Assembly (NCBI GenBank): GCA_021373115.1
Contig: JAJFTI010000010.1
Location: 1 to 64,000 of the forward strand
Reading direction: 5' to 3'
Length of the DNA: 64,000 nucleotides
From: Eubacteriales bacterium
Lineage (GTDB): Bacteria > Bacillota > Clostridia > Christensenellales > CAG-138
In this document: piece after piece, positions 1-9,166 of the stretch
Numbering within the stretch: position 1 is the stretch's first letter
Layout: each line of letters starts with the position of its first letter
Program-made: the position numbers and the translations under genes
The notes under the pieces: generated by a model
Databases searched by the model: none
What the model saw: the letters and a program-made list of their open reading frames with translations, nothing else
Told to the model about the DNA's origin: nothing

Positions 1-179
1 TTTGCTCACTTACTTTTGTACGCTCACTCAAATTCGTTGCGTTATTTCATTCCTCAACTTGTGCACCTTTCGGTGCCCTTGCCTCAGAATTACTGGCTTG
101 TTGTTGTTTCTTGCACTATATAGTTTTCAAGGTGCTCTCGCTGTTTTGGTCGGCTTTCGCTTTCCGCGACAGCTTTTAT
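1..179 (-). other. rRNA operon leader (rRNA gene off the left edge)
   Basis: Read leftwards, this stretch follows a consensus promoter and contains a CACCTTGAAAACTATATAG element resembling the TTGAAAACT motif found in Firmicute pre-16S leaders and 16S-23S spacers. It also has a hairpin, GCACC-GAAA-GGTGC, at 63-76. No open frame is present. The rRNA gene itself is not in the window, so whether 16S or 23S follows cannot be told. The leader identity rests on motif recognition only. Confidence 0.55.
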
Positions 180-208
180 AGTATAGCAATTTGAGTCTGG
201 AATGTCAA
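180..208 (-). promoter_or_regulatory. Strong sigma-A promoter for the rRNA leader
   Basis: On the minus strand TTGACA (203-208) and TATACT (180-185) are separated by exactly 17 bases. It reads left, away from alaS, and has no protein-coding frame downstream inside the window. Confidence 0.75.
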
Positions 209-436
209 CCACTTTTCTTAGACTTTTTCGATGTGCCGACGAATCTTTATCTCGTTTTTGCTATGCACTTTTTCGGTGCTCGATTATTTTACAGCTTTCA
301 CAGTTGAAAAGCAAGACCTTTTTCGCAAAAATAAGTGTTTCATTTTACTCTTGTATCAGGCTTCTCCTCCGGACACAATTGGTTGATTTTTCGAATTAAA
401 AGAGCTGCGCAATTTCGCCGCGCTTTTCCGCTCGCG

Positions 437-466
437 TTGACAATATGCTCGACCTTGCTGTATTCT
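437..466 (+). promoter_or_regulatory. Promoter of alaS
   Basis: TTGACA at 437-442 and TATTCT at 461-466, spacer 18. Its position overlaps the first ATG of the long alaS frame (445), which argues for the downstream ATG at 505 as the true start. Confidence 0.5.
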
Positions 467-504
467 ATATAGGAAAATTTGACCGCAAGGAGCCGCTTTA
501 TTAT

Positions 505-2301
505 ATGAAATCCATGACAAGTAAAGAACTTCGCCAGCTCTATCTCGATTTTTTTGTGTCCAAGGGGCACTCGATCATTCCTTCCGCTTCGCTGATTCCG
601 GAAAACGACCCAACCGTACTCTTTACAACCGCCGGCATGCACCCGCTCGTTCCTTATTTAATGGGTGAAAAGCATCCGGAAGGAAAGCGCCTGGTGGATG
701 TTCAGAAGTGCGTCCGCACCGGCGACATTGACGAGGTTGGCGATTCGTCGCACTGCACGTTTTTCGAGATGCTCGGCAACTGGTCGCTTGGCGATTATTT
801 TAAGAAAGAGTCTATCGCGTATTCATGGGAATTTTTAACGAGCAGGGATTGGCTCGGCATAGACCCGAGCCTTCTGTTCTTCACCTGTTTCGAAGGGGAT
901 GCGAATGCCCCGCGCGATACCGTTGCGCACGACTGCTGGGTCAGTCAGGGTGTTGATCCGAGCCATATTACGTACCTGCCCAAGAAGAACAACTGGTGGG
1001 GCCCCGCCGGCATGACCGGCCCCTGCGGGCCGGACACCGAAATCTTCTACGACACGGGCAAGGCGCCCTGCAGACCGGACTGCAAGGCCGGCTGCGATTG
1101 CGGCAAATACCTTGAAATCTGGAACAATGTGTTCATGGAATACAACAAAACGGCCGAAGGCAAGTTTGAACCGCTTGCGCAGAAGAACGTGGATACGGGT
1201 ATGGGTCTGGATCGCACGGTCGCGACGCTGCAGGGCGTGAAAAGCGTTTACGACACGGATGCTTTTTCCGGCATCATTGCGCAGATTGCGGGGCTATCCG
1301 GCAAGCAATACGGCGGGAGCGAAGAGATCACGCGGATGTTCCGCATTATTGCGGATCATATTCGCTGCGCAACGTTTATGCTTGGCGACCAGCGTGGCAT
1401 AACGCCGAGCAATGTTGATCAGGGCTACATCCTCCGCCGGTTGATTCGCCGCGCGATTCGCTTTGCGATGCAGCTCGGTATTCCGGATGGCAGTCTTTCG
1501 AAGATCTCGGAAGCGGTTATCGCGCAATACGGCGATTTTTATCGTGAGCTAAAGGAAAATCGCGAAAAGATACTGGATGAGCTTGCGAAGGAGGAGCAGC
1601 GTTTTGAACATGCGCTGAAGAAAGGAATTCGCGAGTTCGAGCGTCTCGTATCCTCGCTTGACGGTTTCGTTATCGACGGCGTCAGCGCGTTCCATCTTTA
1701 CGATACTTTCGGTTTCCCAATTGAGCTAACGCAGGAACTGGCCGCCGAACGCGGTTTAAAAGTGGATCTGCCCGGCTTTGAGGGAGCCTTCAAAGCGCAC
1801 CAGGAGCTTTCGCACACGGGAGCGGAGCAGCGTTTTCAGGGCGGTCTTGCCGATCATACTGAGGAAACCGCGCGGCTGCACACCGCAACGCACCTGCTGC
1901 AGGCGGGATTGCGCAAAGTGCTCAGCAGCGACGATGTTGCGCAAAAGGGCAGCAATATCACCGCGGAACGCCTTCGCTTCGACTTTAGCTTCCCGCGGAA
2001 GGTCACTCCGGAGGAACTCTCTGAGGTGGAAGCGTTTGTCAACGAAGCCATTTCACGCGACATTGATATCACCTGCGAAGAAATGACCGTTGACGAAGCA
2101 AAGCAGAGCGGCGCAATCGGATTATTCGAAAGTAAATATGGCTCCAAAGTAAAGGTGTATACGGTTCCCGGTTTCAGCAAGGAGATCTGCGGCGGCCCGC
2201 ATGCGTCCCGCACCGGCGAGCTTGGCCGCTTTGAAATCAAAAAGGAGGAAGCGTCGAGCTCCGGCGTCCGGCGCATCAAAGCGGTGTTGATTCATGAGTA
2301 A
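505..2301 (+). CDS. alaS: Alanyl-tRNA synthetase, short form without C-Ala domain
   Basis: Charges tRNA-Ala with alanine in the cytoplasm. The class II catalytic core occupies about the first 230 residues, followed by the tRNA-recognition helical region. The editing domain shows the zinc-type motifs HTATH and CGGPH near the C-terminus. The protein ends shortly after the editing domain, at about 598 residues; full bacterial AlaRS is near 875, so the DHH-like C-Ala oligomerisation domain is absent. The stop is clean and the next gene overlaps it by 8 bases, so this looks like a natural short form rather than a frameshift. The ATG at 505 was chosen because AAGGAG lies 12 bases upstream and the earlier ATG at 445 overlaps the promoter. 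Confidence 0.93.
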   Translation: MKSMTSKELRQLYLDFFVSKGHSIIPSASLIPENDPTVLFTTAGMHPLVPYLMGEKHPEGKRLVDVQKCVRTGDIDEVGDSSHCTFFEMLGNWSLGDYFKKESIAYSWEFLTSRDWLGIDPSLLFFTCFEGDANAPRDTVAHDCWVSQGVDPSHITYLPKKNNWWGPAGMTGPCGPDTEIFYDTGKAPCRPDCKAGCDCGKYLEIWNNVFMEYNKTAEGKFEPLAQKNVDTGMGLDRTVATLQGVKSVYDTDAFSGIIAQIAGLSGKQYGGSEEITRMFRIIADHIRCATFMLGDQRGITPSNVDQGYILRRLIRRAIRFAMQLGIPDGSLSKISEAVIAQYGDFYRELKENREKILDELAKEEQRFEHALKKGIREFERLVSSLDGFVIDGVSAFHLYDTFGFPIELTQELAAERGLKVDLPGFEGAFKAHQELSHTGAEQRFQGGLADHTEETARLHTATHLLQAGLRKVLSSDDVAQKGSNITAERLRFDFSFPRKVTPEELSEVEAFVNEAISRDIDITCEEMTVDEAKQSGAIGLFESKYGSKVKVYTVPGFSKEICGGPHASRTGELGRFEIKKEEASSSGVRRIKAVLIHE

Positions 2302-3046
2302 TTGGTACGTTTACGATTGGGATTTGCAGGGTATGCCCGCGCAGTTTCACGTGGATTTAAAATACGTGGATGAATTTGACACGCTCGGGGATTTTACCAC
2401 GTTGCTCTACGTTTCGTGCTATCCCAGAAAAATGGAAGCAAATACGTTTTCCGCGCGCGAAGTTCGCGCGCTGGACAACGTCGGCAAGGAGTGCCAAAAA
2501 ATCCTTGGCTCGCAGTGCGCGTTCGTCGGCTGGATCGATATCGCCGCCCAGCGGCGCTATTACTTCTACACGTCGGATGCGCGACTGCTCGTTCCGCTGA
2601 TGTCGTATTGTTCGGAAGAAGATGATTTTCGTCTGGAATGCTTCAAAGCGGAGGAGCCCAATCGCCAAACCTACTATCGTTTGCTCGTACCGGATGCGGC
2701 AAAGCGCCAATCCGTCGATAACGAAACTTACATCGCTTCTCTACGTTCCCGCGGGGACGACAGCGTTGCATTTCGCCGTGTAAATCTGCATTTCTATTTT
2801 CCAAGCGCAAACAGCCGCGCGCTCTATGGCGAAAATGCGAAAGCAATGGGGTTTGCCATCGGCGAAACGGACTATATTCCCGAGCGCGACCCTTCTTACT
2901 ATATTGTGTTGCACGCCGTCAGTTCTTTGGAAAAGGAAGCGATCAGCGAACTCACTACAAAGGCGATCTACGCCGCCGAAACCTATGGCGGTGTTCTGGA
3001 ACACTTCGATTCCGCATTTGTACCGAAGCGGGGAATCTTCGGTTAA
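2294..3046 (+). CDS. DUF695 / RraB-like protein
   Basis: A 250-residue soluble protein without signal peptide or membrane segment. The N-terminal half (WYVYDWD onwards) resembles DUF695 and the C-terminal 90 residues resemble the RraB fold (regulator of RNase E inhibitor type), an architecture recalled from family knowledge, not searched. Its ATG overlaps the alaS stop by 8 bases, so the two are translationally coupled. In Clostridia there is no RNase E of the RraB-target kind, so the molecular role is unknown. A bidirectional terminator follows directly. Confidence 0.75.
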   Translation: MSNWYVYDWDLQGMPAQFHVDLKYVDEFDTLGDFTTLLYVSCYPRKMEANTFSAREVRALDNVGKECQKILGSQCAFVGWIDIAAQRRYYFYTSDARLLVPLMSYCSEEDDFRLECFKAEEPNRQTYYRLLVPDAAKRQSVDNETYIASLRSRGDDSVAFRRVNLHFYFPSANSRALYGENAKAMGFAIGETDYIPERDPSYYIVLHAVSSLEKEAISELTTKAIYAAETYGGVLEHFDSAFVPKRGIFG

Positions 3047-3062
3047 TCCTTCCGCAAAAAAC

Positions 3063-3088
3063 AAAAGCTGGCTCGCCGCCAGCTTTTT
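3063..3088. terminator. Bidirectional terminator between DUF695 gene and mnmE
   Basis: Perfect stem AAAAGCTGGC / GCCAGCTTTT with loop TCGCC. The flanking A and T runs let it serve both convergent genes. Confidence 0.85.
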
Positions 3089-3102
3089 CCATTTGCGCTT
3101 AG

Positions 3103-4404
3103 CTATTTCCCAACGCAAAACCGCTCGAAAATCCGGTCGAGCACCGTTGCGTCCACATCCGTTCCGGTGATGGCTCCCAGAAAATGCAGTGCGTTTCGAA
3201 TATCCGTCGCGGCACAGTCGAATTCCGAAACATTCGCCGCATCCTTCAGCGCGCAAAGCGCCTGCTCCAAAGCGCGGATATGCCTTTCGTTCGTTATGTA
3301 TGTGCCGTCCGCTCGTTCCGGTGCGGCAAGCGCAATAATCGCGTTCCTGAGTTCCGGCAATCCCTCTCCGGTCTTTGCGCTGACGTGAATTGCGCCGCTA
3401 TACGCGCATTTTTCCGGTAAATCACATTTGTTCAGTAAAACGATCCTGTTTCCCGCTCCCGTTTCAAAAAGCAGCGCATCGTCCTCCGCCGTAAGCGGCG
3501 CGGAGCCATCCAGCACCAGGCAAACGACATCCGCGCTTTTCCATGCGCTCCGCGCCCGGTCAACCCCGATGCGCTCCGCCTCGTTTTCCGCTTCGCGGAT
3601 ACCCGCCGTGTCGATGAGACGAACGGGGATTCCATTCAGATTCAGTTTTTCATCGATTATATCCCGCGTCGTTCCGGCGCTCGCGGTTACGATTGCGCGG
3701 TCGCTGCCCAAAATCGCATTCATAAGCGAAGACTTCCCTACGTTAGGACGGCCGACAATCGCAACGCGAAGCCCGTCGCGCAGCACCTTGCCGCGGCGCG
3801 ATTCGCCAACCAGTGTTTCCACGCGATTCATCGCAACGCAAAGCGACTGCGGCAACGCGTCCGTAGCATCCTGCTCCGCTTCATCCGGATAATCGATTGC
3901 CGCGTCAATACCGCTCAGCGCGTCGAGCAGAAGCGACTCCAGCGATTCAATTTCGCGCCTAACGCTACCCTGAAGCTGAAGCAGCGCCGCCTTCAGGCTT
4001 TGCTGCGCATCCGCATTGATCACGTCCATAACCGCTTCCGCGGCGGAAAGATCCATTTTCCCGTTCAAAAACGCTCGCTTTGTAAATTCTCCGGCCGCTG
4101 CGGGCCGAAATCCAAGCGTAGCAAGTGCGCCCAGTACGCGCTGAACGGTCTGCATGCCGCCATGGACGTTTAGCTCAACCATATCTTCTCCGGTATAACT
4201 TCCGGGCGCCGGAAAAAACACGGCCATGCAATCGTCTATCGTTTCGCCGTTCTGCGCAAGGATCGCGTGCGTCATTTCACGCGGATGCGCCGCCGGATCA
4301 CGATCCAGAAGATCCCCTGCGCGCACAGCTTTTTCCCCGGAAATACGAATCACCGCGATCGCGCCGCCAATCGCGGAACTTGGCGCATATATTGTATCTT
4401 CCAT
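3103..4404 (-). CDS. mnmE: tRNA uridine-5-carboxymethylaminomethyl modification GTPase MnmE
   Basis: With MnmG it modifies the wobble uridine of certain tRNAs. About 433 residues: an N-terminal folate-binding domain (EDTIYAPSSAIGG), a central helical domain, a Ras-like G domain with GRPNVGKSS (Walker A), a TTRDI switch, DTAGIR and NKCD, and the C-terminal CVGK tail carrying the catalytic Cys. The ATG at 4404 is preceded by GAGGT at 5 bases and matches the family start; the open frame runs 26 codons further upstream without a ribosome site. It is the last gene of the rpmH operon and ends at a terminator. Confidence 0.95.
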   Translation of the reverse strand: MEDTIYAPSSAIGGAIAVIRISGEKAVRAGDLLDRDPAAHPREMTHAILAQNGETIDDCMAVFFPAPGSYTGEDMVELNVHGGMQTVQRVLGALATLGFRPAAAGEFTKRAFLNGKMDLSAAEAVMDVINADAQQSLKAALLQLQGSVRREIESLESLLLDALSGIDAAIDYPDEAEQDATDALPQSLCVAMNRVETLVGESRRGKVLRDGLRVAIVGRPNVGKSSLMNAILGSDRAIVTASAGTTRDIIDEKLNLNGIPVRLIDTAGIREAENEAERIGVDRARSAWKSADVVCLVLDGSAPLTAEDDALLFETGAGNRIVLLNKCDLPEKCAYSGAIHVSAKTGEGLPELRNAIIALAAPERADGTYITNERHIRALEQALCALKDAANVSEFDCAATDIRNALHFLGAITGTDVDATVLDRIFERFCVGK

Positions 4405-4492
4405 TTTTACCTCGTTGCTCGTTCCGTCCAGCTTTATTCGCAATAGAAAACAGGAGCCGCCGCTTGGATTGCGACGGCTCAAATGAACTATT

Positions 4493-5380
4493 TTACTTGG
4501 AAGGAGAAATCACGACGTGCCGGTTGGGTTCCTCCCCCTCGCTGTGCGTCGTCACGCCGGAAAATCCCTGCAAGGCGCTATGTAGGATACGCCTTTCGTA
4601 AGGATTCATGGGTTCCATCGCAATCGGGTATCCCGTTTGCCGCACGTGTACGGCGTTCTTGCGCGCAAGTCGCTTGAGCGTCTCTTCGCGGCGGGAGCGA
4701 TACCCTTCCGTATCCAACGTTACCCGCAGGTAACCCTCTTCCTTGCGGTTCTTGTTCGCAACAAGGGAGACGAGGTATTGCATTGCGTCCAGCGTTTCGC
4801 CGCGCCTTCCGATCAGGAGCCCCATTGTTTCCGCGTTGATGCAAAGGCGAAGTCCGTTGTCCGTATTGGCGGCGAGAACCGGGGCGGGCGTGTTCATCTT
4901 TGCCAGTAAATCCGCAAGAAACACCGCGCAGGGCGTTTCCTTCGCCAGTTCTTCTGTGTAATCATAGTGTTCTTCCGGTACGGGAACGGGCTCGTGCTCC
5001 CTGGAATAATTCACGCGAGGATTTCTATCCTGGCCGCCGTTTTGCTCCGGGCCACGCTGGCCCTGATCCTGTCTTGGCGGGCGGCTCATTCGATCCGCAT
5101 CCCTTCGGTCGGAGCGCTCGTCGCGCCCGCGCGGGGCCTGCTCGCGGCGCTGAAAGCTCGCTTCCTTTTCCTTCCGGTAGACCTGCTCCATCTCCATGAC
5201 AAGCGGCACTTCGCGCTCGGTCAGCCGGACAACCGCCATCTTTGCGCCGATTCCAAACAGCCCCTTCGTTTCGGACTGTAGCGTTTCGATCTCAACTTCG
5301 TCTATCGTAACGCCCATTTCGGTCAGGCCGACAAAGATCGCCTCGTCAACACTGTGGCCGGAAAACTCAAGACTTCTCAT
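4493..5380 (-). CDS. jag: RNA-binding protein Jag (KhpB)
   Basis: A 295-residue protein with an N-terminal Jag_N domain (residues 1-55), a charged Arg/Gln-rich linker (about 75-125), a type II KH domain with IGRRGETLDAMQYL, and an R3H domain with RRILHSALQ near the C-terminus. The linker is long and disordered compared with many homologues. The family binds RNA and influences cell-envelope synthesis and division in Gram-positives. Its ATG overlaps the yidC stop (ATGA), as is usual for the rpmH-yidC-jag order. Confidence 0.93.
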   Translation of the reverse strand: MRSLEFSGHSVDEAIFVGLTEMGVTIDEVEIETLQSETKGLFGIGAKMAVVRLTEREVPLVMEMEQVYRKEKEASFQRREQAPRGRDERSDRRDADRMSRPPRQDQGQRGPEQNGGQDRNPRVNYSREHEPVPVPEEHYDYTEELAKETPCAVFLADLLAKMNTPAPVLAANTDNGLRLCINAETMGLLIGRRGETLDAMQYLVSLVANKNRKEEGYLRVTLDTEGYRSRREETLKRLARKNAVHVRQTGYPIAMEPMNPYERRILHSALQGFSGVTTHSEGEEPNRHVVISPSK

Positions 5381-6357
5381 TCCTTCTTCGCCTCCTCGGC
5401 AAGCGCCCGCTGCTTTGCAAACGAGCGGTTAATCAGTAACGACGTGCCGAGCGAGAAGATGTTGCTGAACGTCCAGTATACCGCGAAACTCGCATTATAC
5501 TGCAGGCAGAATACAAACGACATGACCGGCATGAGCCACATCATGATTTTATTCGTATTTCCGGTTGCGGCGTTACTGGACTGCGGTTGCTGCTTCTGCA
5601 TAATCCAGGTGGAGAGGTAGGTGGTTCCGCCCGCCAGAATCGGGAAAATGAACCAGCCGTTATTCATCCCTTTGTATACTTCCGCACAGGGCGCCATGAG
5701 CGCTGTATAGCTCGCGGCCAGTTCGTCCGTCAGGGTGGCGAGCGTGTAGGTGCTGCCGCTCTTGACAAAGAAGCCGAGATCCACGAACTTCTGCAGGGCG
5801 TCCGGATGTTCCGTAAAGTACAGCAGCTTGGGCAGGGACGCATTCGCCTTGCCAAAGAATTCCGTAGCGGTCGCAATGACCGGTGAAAAACCGTTATCCG
5901 GCATCCAGAGATTGTTAACCCAGAAGAACTTGAAACCCTGGAACATGGTAACGCCTTTATCCGCGTTGTCCTGCATCGTCAGGATCAGCCGAACCATCAT
6001 TTCGTTTCCCCATTGACGGAACGCCGCAATAAAGATGAAGAACAGCGGCATGGTGATGAGCATCGGCAGGCAGCCGCCAAACATACTCACGCCATTTTCA
6101 CGCATGAACTTCTGCTGCTCCGCGTTCATGCGCTGCGGATCTTTTTCGTATTTCTTTCGAATCTTGTCGAGTTGCGGCTGAACGGCCGCCATCTTCATTG
6201 AGGACTTCCTGGAACGGATGTCGCCGAATACCGTCAGCGCGCGGATGATCAGCGTGGAGATGATAATGGTGAGCACGATGCTCTCATTGGTCAGGGCTTC
6301 GTAAAGCCAGCGCATTCCGAGGAATGCCCATTGGGTTAAAAAGAAATCGCCTTGCAA
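5377..6357 (-). CDS. yidC: Membrane protein insertase YidC
   Basis: Inserts and folds membrane proteins, alone or with SecYEG. The 326-residue protein has five hydrophobic segments in the Oxa1/YidC pattern, including a TM hairpin around residues 25-100, GGCLPMLITMPLFF in the middle and a C-terminal pair near MLWLMPVMSF-like sequence. No lipobox is visible at the start. The start is TTG at 6357: AGGAGG lies 9 bases upstream, while the first internal ATG (codon 15) would cut into the protein without a ribosome site. It lies between yidD and jag in the rpmH operon. Confidence 0.94.
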   Translation of the reverse strand: MQGDFFLTQWAFLGMRWLYEALTNESIVLTIIISTLIIRALTVFGDIRSRKSSMKMAAVQPQLDKIRKKYEKDPQRMNAEQQKFMRENGVSMFGGCLPMLITMPLFFIFIAAFRQWGNEMMVRLILTMQDNADKGVTMFQGFKFFWVNNLWMPDNGFSPVIATATEFFGKANASLPKLLYFTEHPDALQKFVDLGFFVKSGSTYTLATLTDELAASYTALMAPCAEVYKGMNNGWFIFPILAGGTTYLSTWIMQKQQPQSSNAATGNTNKIMMWLMPVMSFVFCLQYNASFAVYWTFSNIFSLGTSLLINRSFAKQRALAEEAKKE

Positions 6358-6451
6358 GGGGGGTGCCCTCCTCTCGTATGTAGAAACGCGTTGAACCGCG
6401 CTCTGTTCGCAATTTTGAAACGAAAGACTGCGCCGGTATCTATCCGACGCG

Positions 6452-6661
6452 CTATTTTACCGGATCATATCCGCCTTTACCGAATGGATTGCAACGCAGA
6501 ATGCGCCAAATCGCCATTGCGCCGCCTTTCAGGGCGCCGTATTTTTGTACGGCTTCAATCGCGTATTGCGAGCAGGTTGGCTGAAACCGGCAGCTTGGCG
6601 GTATCAGAGGAGAAATGTACTTCTGATATCCTCGAATCAGAGCGATCAAGAATCGCCTCAT
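6452..6661 (-). CDS. yidD: Membrane protein insertion efficiency factor YidD
   Basis: A 69-residue protein with the family signature: GYQKYISPL, then [11 protein letters not shown] with the conserved cysteines, and GGYDPV at the end. It assists membrane insertion at the YidC site. The start overlaps the rnpA stop (ATGA). Full length for the family. Confidence 0.95.
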   Translation of the reverse strand: MRRFLIALIRGYQKYISPLIPPSCRFQPTCSQYAIEAVQKYGALKGGAMAIWRILRCNPFGKGGYDPVK

Positions 6662-7011
6662 GCATCCTCGTTTCCGGCTTTCTTCAGCCCGGCACGCAAG
6701 AGCTGCGCGTTCATTCCATCCCGAATTGTCAAAAAAGGAGCTTCTATAATAACGTCCCGTGCGATGAAAATCAGGTTGAATCCGTCTTTAATCATCGGAA
6801 TCAGAGGGGTAATCGCTTCGCGCATGCGCCGTTTCACGCGGTTGCGAACAACGGCGTTGCCAATCTTTTTGCTGACGGAGAAGCCGATTTTCGAAGCGCC
6901 TCCCCTGTTCCTTGCATAGACCAGAGAAAGTTGCTTGCCACCGCAGGATTTTCCGGCGCGGTAGGTATACCGGAACTCTTTCTTCCTCCGCAATGAGTCG
7001 CTGTGTTTCAC
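6658..7011 (-). CDS. rnpA: Ribonuclease P protein component
   Basis: The protein cofactor of RNase P, which removes 5' leaders from pre-tRNAs. The 117-residue sequence has the typical basic region with the RNR motif ([13 protein letters not shown]) and the preceding [12 protein letters not shown]. It follows rpmH after a 166-base gap and is coupled to yidD by overlap. Confidence 0.96.
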   Translation of the reverse strand: MKHSDSLRRKKEFRYTYRAGKSCGGKQLSLVYARNRGGASKIGFSVSKKIGNAVVRNRVKRRMREAITPLIPMIKDGFNLIFIARDVIIEAPFLTIRDGMNAQLLRAGLKKAGNEDA

Positions 7012-7177
7012 AACTTCGCTTCCTTCCGGCTGTTTTCCGGATGCTTATACTGCTTCTACGGAAGAAACGTTCCAGCCGGGCTTTTTCCCGCAGCTTTCTT
7101 AAATACAAACATGCGGCAAGCAAATGCCCGCCGCAAGCGCTTGTGCGTCCGTTTCCGGTTTAAGTCCAACGTTACCG

Positions 7178-7312
7178 TTACGCGCTGAGAACTTTGCGGC
7201 CTTTTGCGCGCCGACGCTTGATTACGTTACGGCCGTCCGCTGTTTTCATGCGTTTACGGAAACCGTGCACCTTACTACGCTGACACTTTTTGGGTTGAAA
7301 CGTTCTTACCAC
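7178..7312 (-). CDS. rpmH: 50S ribosomal protein L34
   Basis: 44 residues, full length, with the diagnostic [19 protein letters not shown] and the basic tail ending KGRKVLSA. The start is GTG at 7312: GAGGTG stands 7 bases upstream, and the open frame further upstream has no family similarity. This is the first gene of the operon. dnaA, its usual divergent neighbour, is not here; the PIN/TRAM gene ends upstream instead. Confidence 0.95.
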   Translation of the reverse strand: MVRTFQPKKCQRSKVHGFRKRMKTADGRNVIKRRRAKGRKVLSA

Positions 7313-7403
7313 CCGAATACACCTCGCTTCGTATATTGTCCTGCGGCATTGCCCGCGAAAATCGCACATACGGGCATACACCCGCATATTATGAACCTTA
7401 TGT

Positions 7404-7433
7404 ATTATAGAGGACGCCGGAAAGCCATGTCAA
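7404..7433 (-). promoter_or_regulatory. Promoter of the rpmH operon
   Basis: TTGACA (7428-7433) and TATAAT (7404-7409) on the minus strand, spacer 18. It lies about 90 bases upstream of the rpmH start and is the only strong promoter seen for the six genes down to mnmE. Confidence 0.8.
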
Positions 7434-7505
7434 GGAGTTTCTTTTCGCATCGCCGCCGTTCCCGCTTTAAAAATCGAATGTGCGGCGTCTCCTCGCCAGG
7501 TTTTT

Positions 7506-8594
7506 TTATTTCAGCTTCGCAAAGACAAGCCGCCCCGCAGAGGTTTGCAGCGCGCTCGTTACGATGAGATCCGCCGTTTCGCCAATGTGCTTTTTCCCGT
7601 TTTCAATGATGACCATCGTTCCGTCCGGCAGATATCCAACGCCCTGCCCCGCCTCCTTGCCTTCCTTAACGATCGCAAGCGGCAACTCCTCGCCGGGAAG
7701 AAGCACCGAACGGATGGCGTTCGACAGATCGTTGATATTGAGTACCGGCATGTTCTGCACGGCGGCTACCTTATTGAGATTGTAGTCGTTCGTTACGAGG
7801 ATGCCGCCCATATCGCCCGCCAGACGAAGCAGCTTCAGATCCACCTCGTCCATATCGTCGTAATCCCGCTCGACAACACAGACGCGCTGATCCAGTTCGC
7901 GCTGCATCGCATGCAGGATGTCCAGCCCTCTGCGGCCGCGCGCGCGCTTCATCGCATCCGAGCTGTCCGCAATATGCCGCAGTTCTTTCAGCACAAAAGC
8001 CGGAATGATAATTTGTCCCTCCAGAAACCCCGTTTTGCAGATATCGTAGATGCGCCCGTCGATGATCACACTCGTATCAAGCAGCTTAGGGCGGGCGCTT
8101 TCCGAGCCGAGGCCCTTTGCAAGATGACCGCGCCGCCCGGATGCTCCGTCCATCAGCTCCGACCGTCTGGTTACGCCGATATATCCGCCGTAATACCCGC
8201 AGACGAAATAGAGCAGCAGCATGATCACCTCCGGCAGCACCGGAACGTTGATCGTCCGGACGATCAGGCTAAGCAGGAACGCGAACAGCAAACCGAGCAT
8301 AATGCCCAAAACGCCGAACAGGATGTCCAGCGCAGGCATTTCGGTCAGTCTTTTTTCCAGTTTTTGAAAGAAACCGCGGACGCCGTCTATGATCTTTGGA
8401 GATAAAATATAAAAGATAATTCCGAATAAAATTCCAACGACAGCATAGATGGCAATCATCACGGCGGGAATGGTGGTATAGCGTAATACATAGTCATATC
8501 CCGGGCATTTAAAGGAATACAGAACCCAGGCGACAAGTCCGCATCCGAATCCTATACCGACCAAAGCAAGCAAGACCTTGAGCACCTTCCGCAT
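7506..8594 (-). CDS. Membrane-anchored PIN/TRAM domain protein (YacL family)
   Basis: 362 residues. Four hydrophobic segments fill the first 150 residues, followed by a PIN nuclease domain starting LLDTSVIIDGRI with the acidic residues of the active site (D in LDTS, E in LKELR, D in TNDYN). A C-terminal TRAM domain (about 295-360) is expected to bind RNA. YacL-type proteins are predicted ribonucleases; the substrate is unknown. It lies 27 bases behind carD, an arrangement common in Firmicutes. No convincing ribosome site was found for the ATG at 8594. Confidence 0.9.
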   Translation of the reverse strand: MRKVLKVLLALVGIGFGCGLVAWVLYSFKCPGYDYVLRYTTIPAVMIAIYAVVGILFGIIFYILSPKIIDGVRGFFQKLEKRLTEMPALDILFGVLGIMLGLLFAFLLSLIVRTINVPVLPEVIMLLLYFVCGYYGGYIGVTRRSELMDGASGRRGHLAKGLGSESARPKLLDTSVIIDGRIYDICKTGFLEGQIIIPAFVLKELRHIADSSDAMKRARGRRGLDILHAMQRELDQRVCVVERDYDDMDEVDLKLLRLAGDMGGILVTNDYNLNKVAAVQNMPVLNINDLSNAIRSVLLPGEELPLAIVKEGKEAGQGVGYLPDGTMVIIENGKKHIGETADLIVTSALQTSAGRLVFAKLK

Positions 8595-8621
8595 GCAGTG
8601 ATTGGCGTTTTCCCGTTTTCT

Positions 8622-9092
8622 TCAGCCCCCTACCAGGGGAAGGAATTCGCTCTCCTCCTTTCCGCTGGACGCGGCAAGCTCCGCAACGAGTACCTGCCTC
8701 GCCGTTAAGTACATCTTCCGCTCACCGGCGGAAAGCCCTTTTTCGCGGTCGCGATGGATCAGGCATTTGACTACGTCCGCTACGCCGAAGATATCTCCGG
8801 TGCGAAGTTTGCATAGATTATCCCGATAACGCTGATTCCAGTTTTCGCTCTCGTCCGAACAGCCATCCTCCGCGAGAAAGGAAATCACCTTTCTGCAATC
8901 CTCCGGACAGACGAGCTTTCTCAGCCCAACCGATTCCGCGGACGCGACAGGAACCATCGCCGTCATCCGGCCCATAACAAAGCGCAGAACATAGTACTGC
9001 GCAGTGTCTCCTAGGACCGTTTGTTCCTGAACGGATTCCACTTTTCCGACACCATGCATCGGGTAGCAGACCATATCTCCCATCTGAAACAC
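8622..9092 (-). CDS. CarD/CdnL-family transcription regulator
   Basis: 156 residues. The N-terminal domain begins FQMGDMVCYPMHGVGKVES, the RNA-polymerase-interacting domain of CarD/TRCF type; the C-terminal helical domain contains SENWNQRYRDN and DREKGLSAGE. The family stabilises open complexes at promoters, including rRNA promoters. The start is GTG at 9092, 7 bases after AAAGGAGG; the ATG three codons later is too far from it. Two tandem promoters precede the gene. Confidence 0.88.
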   Translation of the reverse strand: MFQMGDMVCYPMHGVGKVESVQEQTVLGDTAQYYVLRFVMGRMTAMVPVASAESVGLRKLVCPEDCRKVISFLAEDGCSDESENWNQRYRDNLCKLRTGDIFGVADVVKCLIHRDREKGLSAGERKMYLTARQVLVAELAASSGKEESEFLPLVGG

Positions 9093-9125
9093 CGGCGATC
9101 CTCCTTTCGCATAAACATCAACGTT

Positions 9126-9155
9126 AATATATCATTTTCAATCGCATACTGTCAA
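9126..9155 (-). promoter_or_regulatory. carD proximal promoter P2
   Basis: TTGACA (9150-9155) and TATATT (9126-9131), spacer 18, on the minus strand, about 35 bases before the GTG start. Confidence 0.6.
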
Positions 9156-9166
9156 CAAAATCTCGT

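Noticed and set aside
1..208. Proof of an unlinked (split) 23S rRNA gene
   Set aside because: The TTGAAAACT-type motif occurs in both 16S leaders and 16S-23S spacers of Firmicutes, so the gene beyond the edge cannot be identified.
7313..7505. Possible oriC/dnaA region beside rpmH
   Set aside because: dnaA is absent and no cluster of DnaA boxes was seen; the region holds only the rpmH promoter.
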